From contig CAWGSA010000001.1 of NCBI GenBank assembly GCA_963825175.1, forward strand, positions 124,001 to 188,000: a stretch of DNA of 64,000 nucleotides, given 5' to 3'. The DNA comes from DATFTF01 sp963825175 (GTDB taxonomy: Bacteria; Acidobacteriota; Thermoanaerobaculia; UBA5066; Gp7-AA6). Both the position numbers and the translations under genes were made by a program. Shown here one piece after another: positions 62,848 to 64,000 of this stretch (position 1 is its first letter; the number at the start of each line of letters is the position of its first letter). Below the pieces are notes generated by a model. The model saw only the letters and a program-made list of their open reading frames with translations. It was not told the DNA's origin and did not search any database.

Positions 62848-63501
62848 CTCGAAGGGGATGTCGAGAATCGGGTACTGGGGCCAGTCCCTGTAATTGAAGT
62901 GCCACCACTCGTTGGGCTCGACGGAGAAGCCCTGCTCCTCCATCACCGCGCGCAGGAGGTCGCGCCGGCCGCGCTGCTCGGAGGTTCCGCCGGCGTAGTC
63001 GGGCGAGGCACGCTCGGACGTCTCGTCGTACGCGCTGGGCATTTCCATCTCGCGCCCGGTGGCCAGATCATAGAGCGACAGATCGACGGCGCATCCGCGG
63101 TTGTGCTTCGATCCCTTGCGCGGATCGGCCACGAAGGCCCGCTGGTCCGGCCGCGCGAGGTCCCAGAAGAGCTTGGTCACGCTCCAGGGCCGGTAGCCGT
63201 CGAAGACGAGCGCACCGTACCCCTTTTCGGCGAGCGCTCGGTTGGCGCGCGCCAGGGCTTGGGCCGCCGGACGCTGCAGGAAAGCGCGGGCCTGACGGTA
63301 GACTGGCCGGTGGACGAGGTTCGCCGATGTCGCATAGCGGACGTCGAGGTGGATGGTGGGATCGACCTTCACCAGCTCTACCAGGTCCGGCTTCTGGAAC
63401 GATCCTTGCTCGGTCGGAGGCCGATCGCTGGCGCAATGAAACGCGAGGGACAGAACCAGGAACGCGCCTCCCGGCGCGACCGACCGGCGGAGGAATCTCA
63501 T
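62830..63501 (-). CDS. VanX/DdpX-like D-alanyl-D-alanine dipeptidase, probable lipoprotein
   Basis: 223 residues from ATG 63501. N-terminal hydrophobic stretch with L-S-L-A-F-H-C suggests a lipoprotein signal. The zinc-peptidase motifs S-K-H-N-R-G-C-A-V-D-L (about residue 128) and E-W-W-H-F (about residue 201) give the His, Asp, Glu, His set of the VanX/MEROPS M15D family. It would hydrolyse D-Ala-D-Ala or similar dipeptides in the periplasm, for peptidoglycan turnover; a resistance role is not implied. The ATG shares its first base with a possible TTG start of the divergent gene. Confidence 0.9.
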   Translation of the reverse strand: MRFLRRSVAPGGAFLVLSLAFHCASDRPPTEQGSFQKPDLVELVKVDPTIHLDVRYATSANLVHRPVYRQARAFLQRPAAQALARANRALAEKGYGALVFDGYRPWSVTKLFWDLARPDQRAFVADPRKGSKHNRGCAVDLSLYDLATGREMEMPSAYDETSERASPDYAGGTSEQRGRRDLLRAVMEEQGFSVEPNEWWHFNYRDWPQYPILDIPFEAITGR

Positions 63502-64000
63502 TGAATCCAAGCATACGAAAGAAACGGACGGCTCGCTGGATCTGGGTGCTCGCCCTGAGTGCCGGGATCGGTGGGCGCTTTCCCGCTCTCGGACAGAGCG
63601 ACCCGGCCTCGGCCCGATCCGCCGGCGACACGGTCGTGATCCAGTGGAACGACGCACTGCTGCAGGCCATCCGGGACACGATTCCCGGCCCCACGATCGT
63701 GGCTCGCTCGATCGCCGTGGTCAACACGTCCATGTACGACGCCTGGAGCGCCTACGAACCCGCCGCCGTGCCGACCATGTTCCAGCGGGGTTGGCGGCGT
63801 CCGCCCGCGGAGTCCACCGATGCCCACAAGGTGCAAGCCGTCAGCTTCGCAGCCTACCGGGCGCTCGTTGATCTCTTCCCCGCTGAGAAGATCCTTTTCG
63901 ACAATTTGATGAGCCAGCTCGGTTACGCCGCCGCCGATCTTTCCACCGACCCGGCCACGCCGACCGGCGTCGGCAATCGCGCCGCGGCCGCGGTGCTCGG
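63501..64000 (+). CDS. vanadium-dependent haloperoxidase-family protein, cut by window end
   Basis: Only the first 166 codons are inside. Start taken as TTG 63501 with AGGA just upstream. A signal peptide follows (W-I-W-V-L-A-L-S-A-G-I-G). The mature part reads I-Q-W-N-D-A-L-L-Q-A-I-R-D-T then P-G-P-T-I-V-A-R-S-I-A-V-V-N-T-S-M-Y-D-A-W-S-A-Y, the typical N-terminus of vanadium haloperoxidase/PAP2-like secreted proteins. The active-site half lies beyond the window, so activity cannot be judged. Confidence 0.8.
   Translation, partial: MNPSIRKKRTARWIWVLALSAGIGGRFPALGQSDPASARSAGDTVVIQWNDALLQAIRDTIPGPTIVARSIAVVNTSMYDAWSAYEPAAVPTMFQRGWRRPPAESTDAHKVQAVSFAAYRALVDLFPAEKILFDNLMSQLGYAAADLSTDPATPTGVGNRAAAAVL

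Noticed and set aside
62830..63501. Vancomycin resistance gene vanX
   Set aside because: The zinc dipeptidase motifs are present but there is no vanH, vanA or two-component regulator nearby and the protein looks like a lipoprotein; peptidoglycan turnover is the simpler reading.

Overview
GC-rich bacterial chromosome segment, probably from an uncultivated soil or sediment lineage. Hopanoid genes, Vgb-type beta-propeller secreted proteins, a CHAT-TPR protein and dense same-strand operons are compatible with Acidobacteriota or a neighbouring phylum, but the window has no rRNA or other taxonomic marker, so this is inference. No tRNA, rRNA, CRISPR array, intact insertion sequence or prophage was seen.

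Layout. (1) 1-5974, minus strand: an Lrp/AsnC regulator with its EamA exporter, DinB and cupin genes, then cobalamin-dependent methionine synthase metH. (2) 6482-20468: triterpenoid and isoprenoid block with squalene-hopene cyclase, hpnH, hpnA, hpnG, a squalene/phytoene synthase, a Rieske protein, an hpnP-like C-2 methylase broken by several small indels, a beta-barrel protein, a ferritin-like protein, dxs (one frameshift) and ispH. (3) 20474-28700: a tightly overlapping operon with an HpnL-like membrane protein, HAD phosphatase, nucleotidyltransferase, ATP-grasp protein, class III aminotransferase, Gfo/Idh oxidoreductase, CDP-alcohol phosphotransferase and myo-inositol-phosphate synthase. I read it as a candidate pathway for an inositol or aminocyclitol head group. 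(4) 28714-32518: an export system with adaptor, MacB-type permease and TolC but no ATPase. (5) 32560-37347: an ECF sigma/anti-sigma pair between a decayed CHAT relic and a CHAT-TPR gene. (6) 37658-47135: secreted proteins, including two beta-propeller proteins with a duplicated C-terminal domain and a GH172/DUF2961 protein.

(7) 47239-62816 is the most interesting part: a peptide natural-product (RiPP-like) locus. A parvulin-like protein, a C39-peptidase ABC exporter carrying two cyclic-nucleotide-binding domains, a HlyD adaptor and a receiver-less sigma-54 activator precede fourteen small genes. Each encodes a basic leader of about 30 residues ending in Gly-Gly, followed by a divergent core of 9-29 residues. 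Two paralogous B12-binding radical SAM proteins and a cysteine-rich protein are interleaved. Sigma-54 type -24/-12 elements precede the first and last precursor genes. The likely logic is sigma-54 activation, radical SAM modification of some cores, leader removal at Gly-Gly by the C39 domain and export, possibly gated by a cyclic nucleotide.

(8) 62830-64000: a VanX-like dipeptidase and the start of a vanadium-haloperoxidase-family protein that runs off the window.

Five genes or gene-like regions (hpnP-like, dxs, CHAT-TPR, DUF4242, second beta-propeller) carry small frameshifts while the amino acid sequence is otherwise conserved. Either the assembly has local indel errors or decay is very recent. 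Several intergenic regions contain 7-8 nt unit repeats arranged as inverted repeats.
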